Part shown: positions 12,100-22,159 of the stretch, piece by piece
Position numbering within the stretch: position 1 is the first letter of the stretch
How the letters are laid out: each line of letters begins with the position of its first letter
Assembly (NCBI GenBank): GCA_017311315.1
Contig: CM029617.1
Location: 8,135,820-8,199,819 of the forward strand
Direction: 5' to 3'
Source: Dendrocalamus latiflorus
Taxonomy: Eukaryota > Streptophyta > Magnoliopsida > Poales > Poaceae
Length of the DNA stretch: 64,000 nt
The notes under the pieces: generated by a model
Database searches by the model: none
Told to the model about the DNA's origin: nothing
The model's input: the letters and a program-made list of their open reading frames with translations, nothing else
Made by a program: the position numbers and the translations under genes

Positions 12100-12771
12100 A
12101 TGCCTAAGGGTAGAGGTCGAGGTCGTGGTGTTCGTGGTTGCCGTGGTCGCGGGCGCGGTCCGGCAGTGCCACCACCTCTAGCCGAGGAGAGTATTGGTGA
12201 TGTGGGGGAGGATGTTGTTGCGGCTATTCAACCAGTTGCTGGTGTTCTAGTAGATTCGACAGCCGAGTTGCGAAATCTTCAGAGAGAGGTTCAAACACTT
12301 CGTCAACAAGTACAGGGGTGTCGCTATGCTTTAAAGAGAAGGAACTTTAAGGGTAGAGGCAGGTTTTCTCAGCAACCCGTTTCCAAGAGATTTCAGGGGG
12401 GCCAATGTTCTCTATCGTTGACTCAACCTGTCTACCCAAGGCTGTTTGCTTCTGCAACGCCTCGTTCTTCCCCAACAACCCCAACTTATCCGTATCGTCC
12501 TGTCCCAGGGCAAGGTATGATCTGTTTTAAGTGCGGTGGAGGGCACCGTGCTGTCGAATGTTCTTGGGTGGGAAAGTGTCGACATTGTGGTCGAACAGGC
12601 CACAAGCAGCTGGTTTGTCGTCAAAACCCCTCTAGTATCCTTAAGTGGGAGTCAAAGTCTGCATCGCAACCTCCTTCTTGGGCGCCTCCTACCGAGTACT
12701 CCTGGCATCCTGCACCAATTGTTCCAATTCTGCATGCTACAGTGCCATCGTTTCCGGTGTCGCTACAGTAA
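12100..12771 (+). pseudogene. Gypsy gag lacking its capsid core
   Basis: The 223-residue frame begins with a basic GRGRGRGVRG tract and a short coiled coil (ELRNLQREVQTLRQQVQ), then jumps to the basic linker before the zinc knuckles. The capsid region expected between them in Tekay-type gag is missing, so this looks like an in-frame deletion. Two knuckles remain: CFKCGGGHRAVEC (C-x2-C-x3-H-x4-C, one residue short) and CRHCGRTGHKQLVC (canonical). The protein could perhaps bind RNA but should not assemble particles. It is followed by stops in every frame. Confidence 0.7.
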
Positions 12772-14950
12772 AGGGCCGGATCTCTTGCTGTTTCGGTGCT
12801 ACCCGACATCCACGCATCTACTGTTTGAGAGTTAGGTGAGGTTATAGTTGTAGCAGTGGTGTGTTTTGTATAAACCCCTGAGTTTGGTAACTCTTAGCTG
12901 AATGGTGTACTTTTGTGCGTTTGGTGTTGGAGGCTTGTTAGTAGTACGGGTCGATGTAGATGCTATGTGGTAGTTATGGTTGGATGGACTCTGTATCTAG
13001 TAGTGAACATCTTCTGGGATATTCGAATGGGTATAAGTGTTTACCTTGACCTATCATTATGGATAGTGTTTTATGATGGTAGGGCAGGGAATTATAAATT
13101 GTGAGCACCCAGGAGAGTAATTAATTGTAGTTATGTTTGTGGGGTTAAAGTGATTTGAATCCCATGGGGATTTAGTAGTTACATGAGTAGCGACGTAAGG
13201 CAGATCCATTTTTTGCTTAATAGTTAGATTTGAATTAGCGATGAACCAGACGGTGATTGATTATCTTTAAAGGATTGGTTTGGTGGATTTTAGTTAGTGC
13301 CTTGGAATCATGTGCTTATGGGATTGTTAACTGGTAGTAGATATTTTGATGACAGAATTATGTCTGCACCTTGTGTGGTTGCGCACGAGATAGTCGCGAT
13401 GATGGTACTGTTGTGTGCAGTAAGATGGTAGAGTTTGGTGAGCCGTAGGAAGGTTTATGTTGATGGATGCTAAATTCATAACATGAAACTCAGCTAGGTT
13501 TAGATCTATAGTGACGATTATTGTTATGTTAGTAACGAAGTGGTAAGAAAGATTTTTGTGGCTAATAGAATTCCGAGTTGATCTTGTGCCATCATCTTTG
13601 GGGGAAATTGGTTGAGGAAAATTTTGTCCTTAGGGGCAAAACCAATTGTGTAGCTGCAACCGGTAGCGTCTATGGGGAGTGATGTGACTCATACCCCTAA
13701 TAAGTTGGTGAATCATGGATAGAGTCAAAAGAGAGATTTTGGGTCAAAGGGTTTCCATGAATTATGTTTTGGATATCTGAGCCTAAGATTTGTTGATAGC
13801 TAGTAGGGGCTAAAGGATTGAGGGTAAAAAAAAAAGGGGGTAGGGATATTAGAGGATCTAGTTATCAGATGTTAACTAAAGGGAGTTTACCTTACCTTGT
13901 GGATATGAGGGATTGAGTACGGATGGGTGATTTTTATGCTCACCGTGTTTGGTGATTGTTGACTGAAGGAATAGCTAGAGTAACGATTCATCTTATGAGT
14001 TGAAGTCGACCATTGATGGAGTTTATCGTGGTGTAAGCAAAGCATGAGTTGAAACCCTCGAGAATAAGGGTATTGGAGGGATTGAATTAATTTGACCTAA
14101 TACGAATTTGATGGGGCATGTGGGGTTACCTGTTGACAATAGGTTGCTGGTGAAGGGGGTTTGTTTTGGGTACTATGCGAGTCGCGTACTGAAGCATTTC
14201 TGGATTTATGTGAACATTGCTCTATGATTGAATCGGTTTTGTAACTCTTAGATTGGTGTTGGAAGGACGAGTTGTCCTATCGCCATCTACTGAGCGTTTC
14301 AAATGATTGACTGATGTTAATGGATTTTTGTTTTGGGTTCCCTTGATTTGGGGAATTCAGTTCAGGTTCACTTTGAGGGAAAGTGAATTTAAGTGGGAAG
14401 TTGTAGGGTTTCCGCATTTCATATGTGAATGATATGGTTTATTCGTTAAGGCGTTAATTGTTCATCTTAAGGGGTGTGCTTCCTTTTCTGTGAAAAGAAA
14501 GTGGCTAATTTCGAGAATGGAAAATTTTCGCATGATATATGTGGCCTATTGTTGTTAGGACGAAGATTGGTTTCCTGTCCAATTTTCTCTCTTTTGAGAG
14601 GATTGGTTGTGATGAAGTGATATTTTGTGGGGAAGTAAATTCCCAACTATTTTAGAGGGAATATTGTTATTTGTGGATGAATGGATTGATTCCATGATTG
14701 GGTTTGCGTTTATAAAAGACTTTGCTTTGTAACAGCGAGTCGGGTTTTTGAGTGTTACGCGATACTTGTCTTGTGAAAGAGAAGAGCTCTCGTGTTGTGA
14801 ACAAAAGTAGCGCTGTCTCTTTTGTGCAAGCGATGAGAGTGATTTTCTTGGAAGAATAGGGATTCCCTTATACCAAGGCATGAGACGTTAAAGGTTGCTG
14901 AGGTGTGTTGGTCGTGTAGACCAGACACAGGGTAACGTGAGGATTGAATC
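12772..14950 (+). other. Decayed pol interior of the gypsy element
   Basis: About 2.2 kb of G/T-rich DNA between gag and integrase remnants. I find no protease DSG or DTG motif, no reverse transcriptase YVDD/FIDD box and no RNase H signature in any frame. It is either extremely diverged pol or replaced sequence. Confidence 0.5.
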
Positions 14951-14959
14951 TATGTGCGT

Positions 14960-15840
14960 GAGATGGTGAGATTGCATGTTGTGCCCAAGACGATAGTTTC
15001 GAACAGAGATGCCAAGTTTGTCTCCAAGTTTTGGGAGAGTTCACAAAGCACTTTGCGCACAAAACCCCAATTTAGTATCACTTTCCACCCACAGATGGAT
15101 AAGCAGTCTGAACGCACCATTTAAACACGAGGACATGTTGAGGTCCTGTGTTTGTCGTGGGAAGGTAGCTGGGAGGATCTTTTGGCACTTGCAGAGGTTG
15201 CTTAAAACAGCAGCTGCCACTCCAGTGTTCGAGTAGCGCCACAAGTGTAGATCGCCACTTTGTTGGGATGTCGTGGGCGAGAAGGCCGTTTTGGGCCTAG
15301 ATTGGGTCCAGTAAACAGTGGAACGAGTGGCGGAAATTAGACAAAATCTGCTGGCTGCCCAGAGTAGGCAAAAGAGCTACGCAGATGCCAGGAGGTGAAA
15401 ACTAGAGTTCGAAGTGGGGGATCATGTGCTCTTGAGGGTATCTCCTACTAAAGGCATAGTGCGATTTGGTACCAAAGGGAAGCTTAGCCCAAGGTACATT
15501 GGGCCATTTCCAATTCTGGCACGAATTGGAAAGTTGGCATACCGTTTGGATCTCCCTGAGTCTATGCGAGGAGTGCATAATGTGCTCCATGTGTCAATGT
15601 TGAGAAAGTTCTTGTGAGATCCAGAGCATGGGATTGTACTAGAACCGGTGTCCTTACAGCAAGACCTCACCTTCGAGTCCCGTCCAGTTCGGATTCTGGA
15701 CGAATCGAAGAAGGTGTTGAGGGATAAAGCGATAAAGTATGTTAAAGTGCTCTGGCCGCATTAGTCCGAGCGAGAAGCGACATGGGAGTTGGAGTCTCGC
15801 ATGCGTGAGAAGTACCCAGAATTGTTCCCCTCGGGTATGA
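14960..15840 (+). pseudogene. Gypsy integrase C-terminus and chromodomain remnants
   Basis: Scattered frames match chromovirus integrase: around 14970-15115 a block with NRDAKFVSKFWE and FHPQMDKQSERTI (the D and E catalytic regions), then 15240-15400 with LLAAQSRQKSYAD, then 15414-15617 with GDHVLLRVSPTKG and GKLSPRYIGPFPILARIG through NVLHVSMLRKFL. A chromodomain-like tail follows to about 15836 (REATWELESRMREKYPELFP). Stops (TGA at 15615, TAG at about 15764) and shifts break it. Order and direction agree with the + strand element. Confidence 0.8.
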
Positions 15841-15938
15841 GTTAATGATATGTTATGTGTAGTTAGTTTTATTTTGTTCTACCGTGCGGATTGTTGGACG
15901 CTAGAATTCGGGGTCGAATTCTGTTAAGGGGGGTAGAA

Positions 15939-18417
15939 TGTAATACCACTGTTTTGCAAAAGAGAGAAATTAGGGAAGGAAAGGGTGGTTTTGCCGTCAG
16001 ACCCATCGGCTATTAGAACGCCGAATATTTAATGCTCGCAGAGGTTCCCATACCGCCCTGGAACGGTCGGCACCGTCTAGAGAGCCGCGTAAAAGTAGCA
16101 CTCTCAGAGGTTCCCAGACTGTCCAGGGGCGGCCGGCGCCATCTCGCGTATGGGGTTTTCATCATCCGGCAGGAACTACTATTCTTACCTCTTACCGGTT
16201 TACCTGCCGCAGTAGAAGAACGCCAAATAGTATAGGGGTACTATTGGACCAAAAAGCCCTTAGGGCCTTAGCCAGCCAAAGGCCAAGGGGGGAGGGGCGG
16301 AAATGGCACTGCACAAAAAAGAGCATTTGACCAGAAGCATGCCCGTAAGGCACCCCAGCCTTTTCATGCATCTGCCAACTACCCAAGAGAGGTGGCAAGC
16401 TGCATGACTTGCATGTCTGCCACCTGCCTCCCCTTCTCTGCAAAAGCAAAAGCCCACTCCCATTTCTCTTCCCCTTCCTCTCCACTGAACCGCATAGCCA
16501 CACCATTTCGGCCAGCACAAGGTAAGCACAAGAACACCGCACATGCACTCCTCACCAAGCATCGCAATCACGCTCATAGGGCGGGAGTGAGGAAGAGTGG
16601 CGTAGGGAGAGGCGGCCGGCGGCCGTTGGCCGTGCCGGCCGGTGGGGTGCCGAGCGCTCCACCTCGCCGCGCGCGCAAGGGGGAGGGCCGGGTCCGGGCT
16701 TAGCCGGCCGGACCCGAGGTGCTGTAGAGGGGGAAGGCGAGGTAGGCGGAGGCGGGAGGCAGGGGCCGGCAGAGTCGCTGGCGGCGGGCCAAGGGCCGAC
16801 GCCGCCAAGTGCCGCCGCGCCGCCCGGGGCCTCCCGGCCGAGTAGACGAGAGGGGAATGGGGGAGAAGGGGGGCGGCGGAGCCACCGGCGTCGCCGTACC
16901 CGGTCGTGTGCCGCCGTGCCACCCGAGCAAGGCCGGTGAGGAGGAGGAGAGGAGGCCTCCGGCCGAGTAGAATGGGGCAGAGGAAGGAGTGGCCGGCGGG
17001 GAGGTAGGGGCCGCCGACGCCGCGCCGGCCATGCGCGCCGCCCCTGGGTGAGGCCGGCGAGGAGAGAAGGCCATTCGGCCAGATGGAGTGGGAGAGAGAG
17101 AGAAGTGAGGAAATGAGGGGATAAGGCCCCTGTTGGCCGAATGGAATGGGGATGAGGAGAGAGATTAGGGAGAAGGAAAGAAAAAGAAAGGAAAGAAAGA
17201 AAAGGAAAAAAGAGAGAAAGGGAAAAAAAGGGAAGAAAAGAAAAGAGGAGAAAAAGAAAGAGAGAAAAAAAGGGGGTTTTGGTGCCGCGCAGTAGATCCC
17301 TGAAAACCCGCACGTTTTTACACCCAAACCAGTTTATGCACATAGTATCGTCATCGCCCATCTAATTTCCGGTTTCGTTGAGATGCGTTAAATCGGACTA
17401 TTTGCTTGGCCAGGTGGAAGGACCGGGTCGACGCTGTCCACACGTCGTTATGCTCCGCTTGGATAACAGGCAAGTGCAGGGTGGAACAGTAAATTGTGGT
17501 GAATGTTTGTTATCCGTGTTTTCATGCTATGTGTTACAGTGTTTATGAGATGTTATTCATGGACCTTGATGCTTGACGAGACATGCAATTGCATTACACC
17601 ATGAGCATTATGAAAGTCCTACCGAAAGGGTGAACTATAGCTTCTACGAGGAGCTCCCTTCGGCAAGGCAGCTACAGAAAGTCCTACCGAAAGGGTGAAC
17701 TATAGCTTCTACAAGGAGCTCCCTTCGGCAAGGCAGCTACAGAAAGTCCTACCGAAAGGGTGAACTATAGTTTCTACAAGGAGCTCCCTTTCGGCAAGGC
17801 ATCTACAGAAAGTCCTATCGAAAGGGTGAACTATAGCTTCTACGAGGAGCTCCCTTCGACAAGGCAGAGGGGTTTCATCGACGGGTGAAACACTCCACTA
17901 TACCGGTATAAGCTGCATACGGAGGTGCATTGTATTGCATGGCACTGAAGATTTGAGCATAACAATGCATGTGGAGCATATTGTGATTAATGTGGAAACA
18001 TGAGAATGATGATATGAGTATGACAATGCATGTGAAGTATGTTATGGTTGGTTGATTTGCTTACATGTTTTGGCAGCGTTCATCGTTCTATTATGTACTT
18101 GCTGAGTCGGTGGACTCACCCTTGCTTTGTTGTTGTTTTTTTAGGTGGCCATTGTGGACGACATGCATGGGCGGGTGTAGCACATGAAATAGCTACACGT
18201 ACTTGTAACACTTCACATATCAGCTTTTGTTAGTATGTGTAATTTCACCAGTAAGCTAACATAGTTGCTTAAGAAAGAAAAATGGTGTCAGTGCTTTGTT
18301 TTTTGGGTAAGGTAGAGTTTGCTTAAAATGATTAGCAGATGTTTTTTTTTAGAAAAAAGGTTATTGTAATGCAATGTTGGTAGCACTCTAGGCCCAGAGG
18401 ATGGGCGGGGTGTTACA
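15939..18417 (+). repeat. 3' LTR of the nested gypsy element
   Basis: This 2479-bp copy matches 5447-7934 with about ten substitutions and small indels in GA, A and T runs. The four 65-bp tandem units recur from 17612 to about 17868. It ends TGTTACA, followed by the TSD copy CAGCG. Confidence 0.9.
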
Positions 18418-18662
18418 CAGCGGCCGTGCAAAGGGCGGCGGCCGGAGCGACGACGACGACGATGCGAGCAGCATGAGCTCGGGGACAAGTAGACGTTCGC
18501 GCCGCGCCAGGCGAGGAAGGTGCTACAACTGTGGCGTACGTGGCCACCTCTCCAGGGATTGCCGTGAGCCAAGGAAGGAGAAAGCACTGCTCGCCGAAGG
18601 CGACGACGAGCCAGCACTCATGTAGGTCGGGCGCATGGGGGTGTCGTGGTTTAGGGGGTGAT

Positions 18663-19003
18663 TGTTGGAATAAACCATGTCGCGTTTATTGCGCGTACGC
18701 GTTGAGAGCGTGTGGCGTGCATTAATTGCGCGGTCGTTGCGTGTGCGCGTGTGTTGCGCAGTGTGCGGCGTGCGTTGCGTGTGGCATCTGCGCGTGTGTT
18801 GAGGAGGGCGTTAGTTGCGCCGGATCACACGCGATTAGTTGCTCCTGATTGCAGTACGCGTGTGTGCGTGTGTTGGGTATAAAAGGCCTGTAAGCGCTGT
18901 GCTTTGGTTAAATAGAAAAAAGGGAAAAAAGGATTGGCGTTGCGTCGCCCGGGCGTTTCGTCGCCTGTCAAAAATCCTCGTGTTCTAGTATTTGATCTTG
19001 GGC
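18663..19003 (+). repeat. 3' LTR of the gag-only copia element, truncated by 11 bp
   Basis: The repeat matches 4287-4626 with about three substitutions and one extra A. It breaks off after CTTGGGC, where the 5' copy goes on TAATTCTATCA, and the next base starts TRIM LTR sequence. Confidence 0.88.
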
Positions 19004-19368
19004 ACCTAACTTAAAAGTGGGGGAGTCCCTCACCTCATTGGCTAGCTTTTGGGGTGAGAAGGCCCTTACGATCCAACAAGTGGTATCAGAGCCCGGTTCT
19101 AACATCTCTGGCCCAATGGACACTAGTGTGTGAATGCCTGATGGACTGTGACCCGAGGGACCGTCGGTGTACGGTGAAGGGACCCTGAGGGACCGTCGGT
19201 GTACGGTGAAAGGGCGGTGAAGGGCTGAGGGACACCAATGTGTGAAGGGGGAGATTGTTGGAATAGTCCCACATTGGTTGTGGAAGGGCAAGGGACCTAA
19301 CTTCAAAGTGGGGGAGTCCCTCACCTCATTGGCTAGCTTTTGGGGTGAGAAGGCCCTTACGATCCAAC
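19004..19368 (+). mobile_element. TRIM/SMART-like miniature LTR element, 5'-truncated
   Basis: A full 113-bp terminal repeat at 19256-19368 starts TGTTGGAATAGTCCC. A copy lacking the first 39 bases lies at 19004-19078 and ends CCAACA. It is followed within two bases by an initiator-Met primer site (TGGTATCAGAGCC, 19081-19093), and a purine tract precedes the 3' repeat. The internal part has no coding capacity but contains a duplicated GAGGGACCGTCGGTGTACGG word. The complete element would be about 0.4 kb. The last base of the 3' LTR appears changed or lost (CCAACG) and no TSD is evident. Confidence 0.75.
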
Positions 19369-19685
19369 GCTTTCCAGCCAGTTTTTGGCTGGAAAGCTAG
19401 TTTCTGTCCGAAACACTGGTCTGCTTCAGGTTTTGGAATTTCAATTTTGAGTCCCCCCCCCCCCAACCTTGAGGTTTGGAATCTGACTCACTAGTCATAA
19501 AACATATATTCTGCAAGAAGTGAACAAAGGAGGGACTGAACCAGGGCAGGGTTCAGAAAACTGGACCCTGTGTATCTGTCATCTGCAGTATAACCCATTG
19601 TCCTTTCACATTATCAGCTTTATATCCAGCATGTTGTTAATTTTGCCGGCAGTCTAAGTATAGTTCATTTGCCTTCACTGGTTTA
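19369..19685 (+). other. Host (intron-like) DNA between retrotransposons
   Basis: It opens with a perfect 12-bp-arm palindrome (GCTTTCCAGCCA, loop GTTTT, then its complement, 19369-19397) and contains a C-run at about 19457. No gene is visible. Confidence 0.4.
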
Positions 19686-20166
19686 TGTTAGAATGATCTC
19701 AGCAGGGCATTTGGCCCAACGGCCAAATACCCTCCCCTTGCTCGCGCCCTGATCGGGGGCGCCCAGCCCAATAGGCTGGTGGGCCCCTGTCGCCAGCGCC
19801 ATACAAAAGAGAGGTGGGGGCCGGGGCGGCACACACGACGAGGTTCACCGTGCCGCCGCCAGACCCACCGACACTACCCTAAACCCGATCTGTTGAGGGG
19901 GCGCTCCAGCGACGGGAAGCTCCACCGTGCCGCCAGTTCGCCGCCGACCGGGCCTGCGCCGTCGACCCCGTCGCCCCGCAGCCGCTTCTTCATCTCCGAC
20001 CGCCGCTGCCCGTGCGCAGTCGTCACCGACGAACCGAGATGGCCACCTCCTCCTCCACGCCGTCCGACGGTCAGTCTCCCTCTCTCCCTCTCGGTATCTC
20101 TCAAGAACTCAAATAGAAAAGGAGAACCCGCTAGATCTAAACCCTAGGATCCCCAAAAGCATATCA
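19686..20166 (+). repeat. 5' LTR of the second copia element
   Basis: GC-rich 481-bp repeat, TGTTAG to TATCA. It contains an ATG at 20039 opening a 10-codon frame that meets a GTCAGT splice donor at 20070; see the gag entry. Confidence 0.93.
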
Positions 20167-22124
20167 ATGGTATCAGAGCCTGTTCTAGGCGTAGATCTAG
20201 ATGCGGGAAAAGAAAAGAAAAGAGAATCCCAAACCCTAGCTCCCCGGATCGGAAAGAAAGAAAAAAAAAGGATAAGAGGGGGTCGGAGGTCTTACGGCTG
20301 TTGTCGGGCCGCCGCTCGCCGTGGGCTTGTCGACGGCCGCTGCCAGCTGCCGTCGCCGCGCGCCCGGCCGCCGCGCTCCGCTGGAGCGCCTCCGCGGGAC
20401 CCCGCCCCGCTGCTCATCCTCGCGGGCGCGCGTGCCGCCGTCGTTGCGCGCACAGGGCCGCCGCCCGCTGCCGCCCTCCGTGCGCCGCCGCGCTCCGCTC
20501 GGGGAAGCCGAGCGCCGCCTTGCTCGGGGCCGCCGGTTGTCGCGTGCCTTGCGCCAGGCCGCCGCTGCCGTCGCGTGCGCGCCGCCCTGGCCACGCGGGC
20601 GTCGCGTCTGCCGCCGCCGCTTGGGGCTCCGGTTTTTCCGCAAGGAGGAGGGCGCAAAATGGGGCTAGGGTTAGGGTTTCGGGATTGTAATCCCCGCCGC
20701 GCGCGCTCAACCGTCTGATCTGATCGGGTCCGATCGAACGGCTAAGGACCCTCGGGCCATTTTCGGCCCAGGCGGGGAGAGGTTTCCCGGCCCAGGCCCA
20801 GGTTGCGGCCTGGGCGCGGGGGAGAAAGAGGCGCGCGCGCGTGAGGCGCGGGGAGAGCGGGCCGGCTGGGCCGCGCGTGAAGGAATGGGCCATTTCGGCC
20901 GAATGAACAGTAAACCCCGAAAAGAATGTTTATTCGTTTTCAGAAGCATTAATGATTGAATTTGATTGAAATTTGAATTAAATTTCTGGAAAATTTTGCA
21001 CCAACGTGTTAATTTTTCAGAGATTAAAAGTGTACAGTATAATGCTTCTGAATAATGAATTTTTGAATATTTACAGTTTCCGCTGCAAAAGATATTGTTG
21101 ATTGATTTTTCATTATTAAATTCGAACCAACGGGAGAATTTAATTTTGCGAAAATAGAGATAAATCCCAGATAATTATGATATTGTTATTTTCTGACCAA
21201 CGTTGATAATAACAATATTATAATTTTGAATTGATGAATTTTATGCATTATTTCTATTTCTGCCCAACGGTGATGTAGATTTAATGTATAAATAAAATTG
21301 ATTTAAATTGTATGTCGTATTTTGACCAATGCTGGAAATAAGGCATATAATTTTGCTGTTAACAGTATTATAATTTTAATTGATGATTTTATGCATTATT
21401 TCTATTTCTGCCCAACGGTGATGTAGATTTAATGTGTAAACAACTGTATGTTTTAATTTTAACCAATGTTGAAACCAAGGCATGCAGTTGTTGTTATTAT
21501 GTTTAATTGTTCTCATTGTATATTAATTGTGTCGCCACACCGTGTCCCACAGAGCTTGTGGCACCGGTGAGGGATGAAAATGAGGCTGATGCTGTTTGGC
21601 AGACCAGACAGAGGGACTATGCTCCCATAAAAATATCATATGATCTTGATCATAAAAAGTGGGTCACTGCCAACAAGAAATGTTTGGCTGTGATAAAGAA
21701 CACGATTAAGCCTGCAATTGTGGGCTCAATCGCAGAGTGTGACACTGTCACAGAGTACCTTGAGAAAATAAAGAGTCAGTTTACTGGCTCTTCAAAGACT
21801 TATACTACACAGCTGATTAAGCAGCTTGTGACAGAAAGGTACTCTGGTTGTGGCAGTGGCATAAGAGAGCACATTCTTAGAATGAGCAACTTGGCATCTA
21901 AACTTAAACCGATGGATTTGGCTCTCAAGGATGAGTTCCTTATTCATTTGGTTTTTGCTTCTTTGCCAAAAGAGTTTGACACTTTTGTTGTCAACTATAA
22001 TATGCAGCCCGAGAAATGGGATTTGGAAAAGTGCATAGCTATGTGTGTGCAAGAGGAAGAAAGAATCAAATCCTCACATGGTGGTTCTGTGAACTATGTG
22101 AGGGATAACAAGAAAAAGAATTGA
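20039..22124 (+). CDS. Copia gag, possibly spliced from a start codon in the LTR
   Basis: The main gag frame (to TGA at 22122) has the UBN2-type copia gag fold: KKWVTANKKCLAVIKNTI, then EYLEKIKSQFTGSSKTY and LPKEFDTFVVNYN. It has no ATG near its start. A donor GTCAGT at 20070 in the LTR and an acceptor CCCACAG ending at 21552 would join ATG GCC ACC... (20039-20069) to the gag frame with the codon phase kept. This proposed intron of about 1.5 kb is my inference. The zinc-knuckle tail typical of gag is missing: the frame stops after a lysine-rich end. Confidence is high for gag and moderate for the splice. Confidence 0.6.
20180..21500 (+). other. Copia leader with a GC-rich to AT-rich switch and 149-bp repeat
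   Basis: The first 600 bases are very GC-rich with long accidental open frames; the rest is AT-rich. A unit of about 64 bases (core ATGCATTATTTCTATTTCTG) occurs at 21229-21292 and again at 21378-21441, a spacing of 149 bp. The region behaves as untranslated leader or intron. Confidence 0.55.
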
Positions 22125-22159
22125 TTGCAATTTTGGAAATGGCAAGTGTGAAATAATGT

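Larger units (their letters stand above)
5447..18417 (+). mobile_element. Degenerate Ty3/gypsy element of Tekay/Del type with 2.5-kb LTRs
   Basis: The bounds are set by the perfect 5-bp duplication CAGCG at 5442-5446 and 18418-18422 and by TGTAA...TTACA ends. The LTRs are 5447-7934 and 15939-18417; an initiator Met tRNA primer site lies at 7937-7948 and a purine-rich tract (AAGGGGGGTAGAA) precedes the 3' LTR. Inside are a capsid-deleted gag, about 2 kb with no recognisable reverse transcriptase, and integrase/chromodomain remnants. A hAT element occupies 8042-11929. By eye the LTRs differ by only about ten substitutions plus a few indels in repeats, so the insertion is recent although its coding region is dead. 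It was presumably mobilised in trans. Confidence 0.92.
4675..18625 (+). pseudogene. copia gag gene split by an LTR element (parts 4675-5446 and 18423-18625)
   Basis: Gag packages the element RNA. The first part encodes about 257 residues with the copia gag (UBN2-like) fold: an early ANYHEWALVMQVNLEALGLW segment, then DKRVQEANAQKLLKQFENV. The second part carries an acidic stretch and a canonical zinc knuckle CYNCGVRGHLSRDC (C-x2-C-x4-H-x4-C) and stops with TAG at 18623. Counting bases, 772 + 203 = 975, so without the insertion and one TSD copy the frame is continuous at 324 codons. The nested gypsy therefore broke an open gag. I start it at the ATG at 4675; the in-frame sequence upstream is the primer-binding site. 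Confidence 0.85.
4287..19003 (+). mobile_element. Gag-only copia-type LTR element (TR-GAG-like), interrupted by a 13-kb gypsy insertion
   Basis: Matching terminal repeats lie at 4287-4637 and 18663-19003, both beginning TGTTGGAATAAACC. A primer-binding site complementary to initiator tRNA-Met (TGGTATCAGAGC) sits at 4640-4651. Between the LTRs, after the nested insertion at 5447-18422 is removed, there is only a gag gene and then the 3' LTR; no protease, integrase or reverse transcriptase is present. The ancestral element would be about 1.74 kb. Such gag-only elements (TR-GAGs) are known in plants and need pol supplied in trans. The two LTRs differ by about three substitutions and one indel by eye, so the insertion is young. 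The 3' LTR lacks its last 11 bases and is fused to a TRIM element. No TSD is visible. Confidence 0.85.

Noticed and set aside
20180..20900. Several overlapping arginine/alanine-rich frames
   Set aside because: They are accidental frames in the GC-rich copia leader; none has a recognisable domain.
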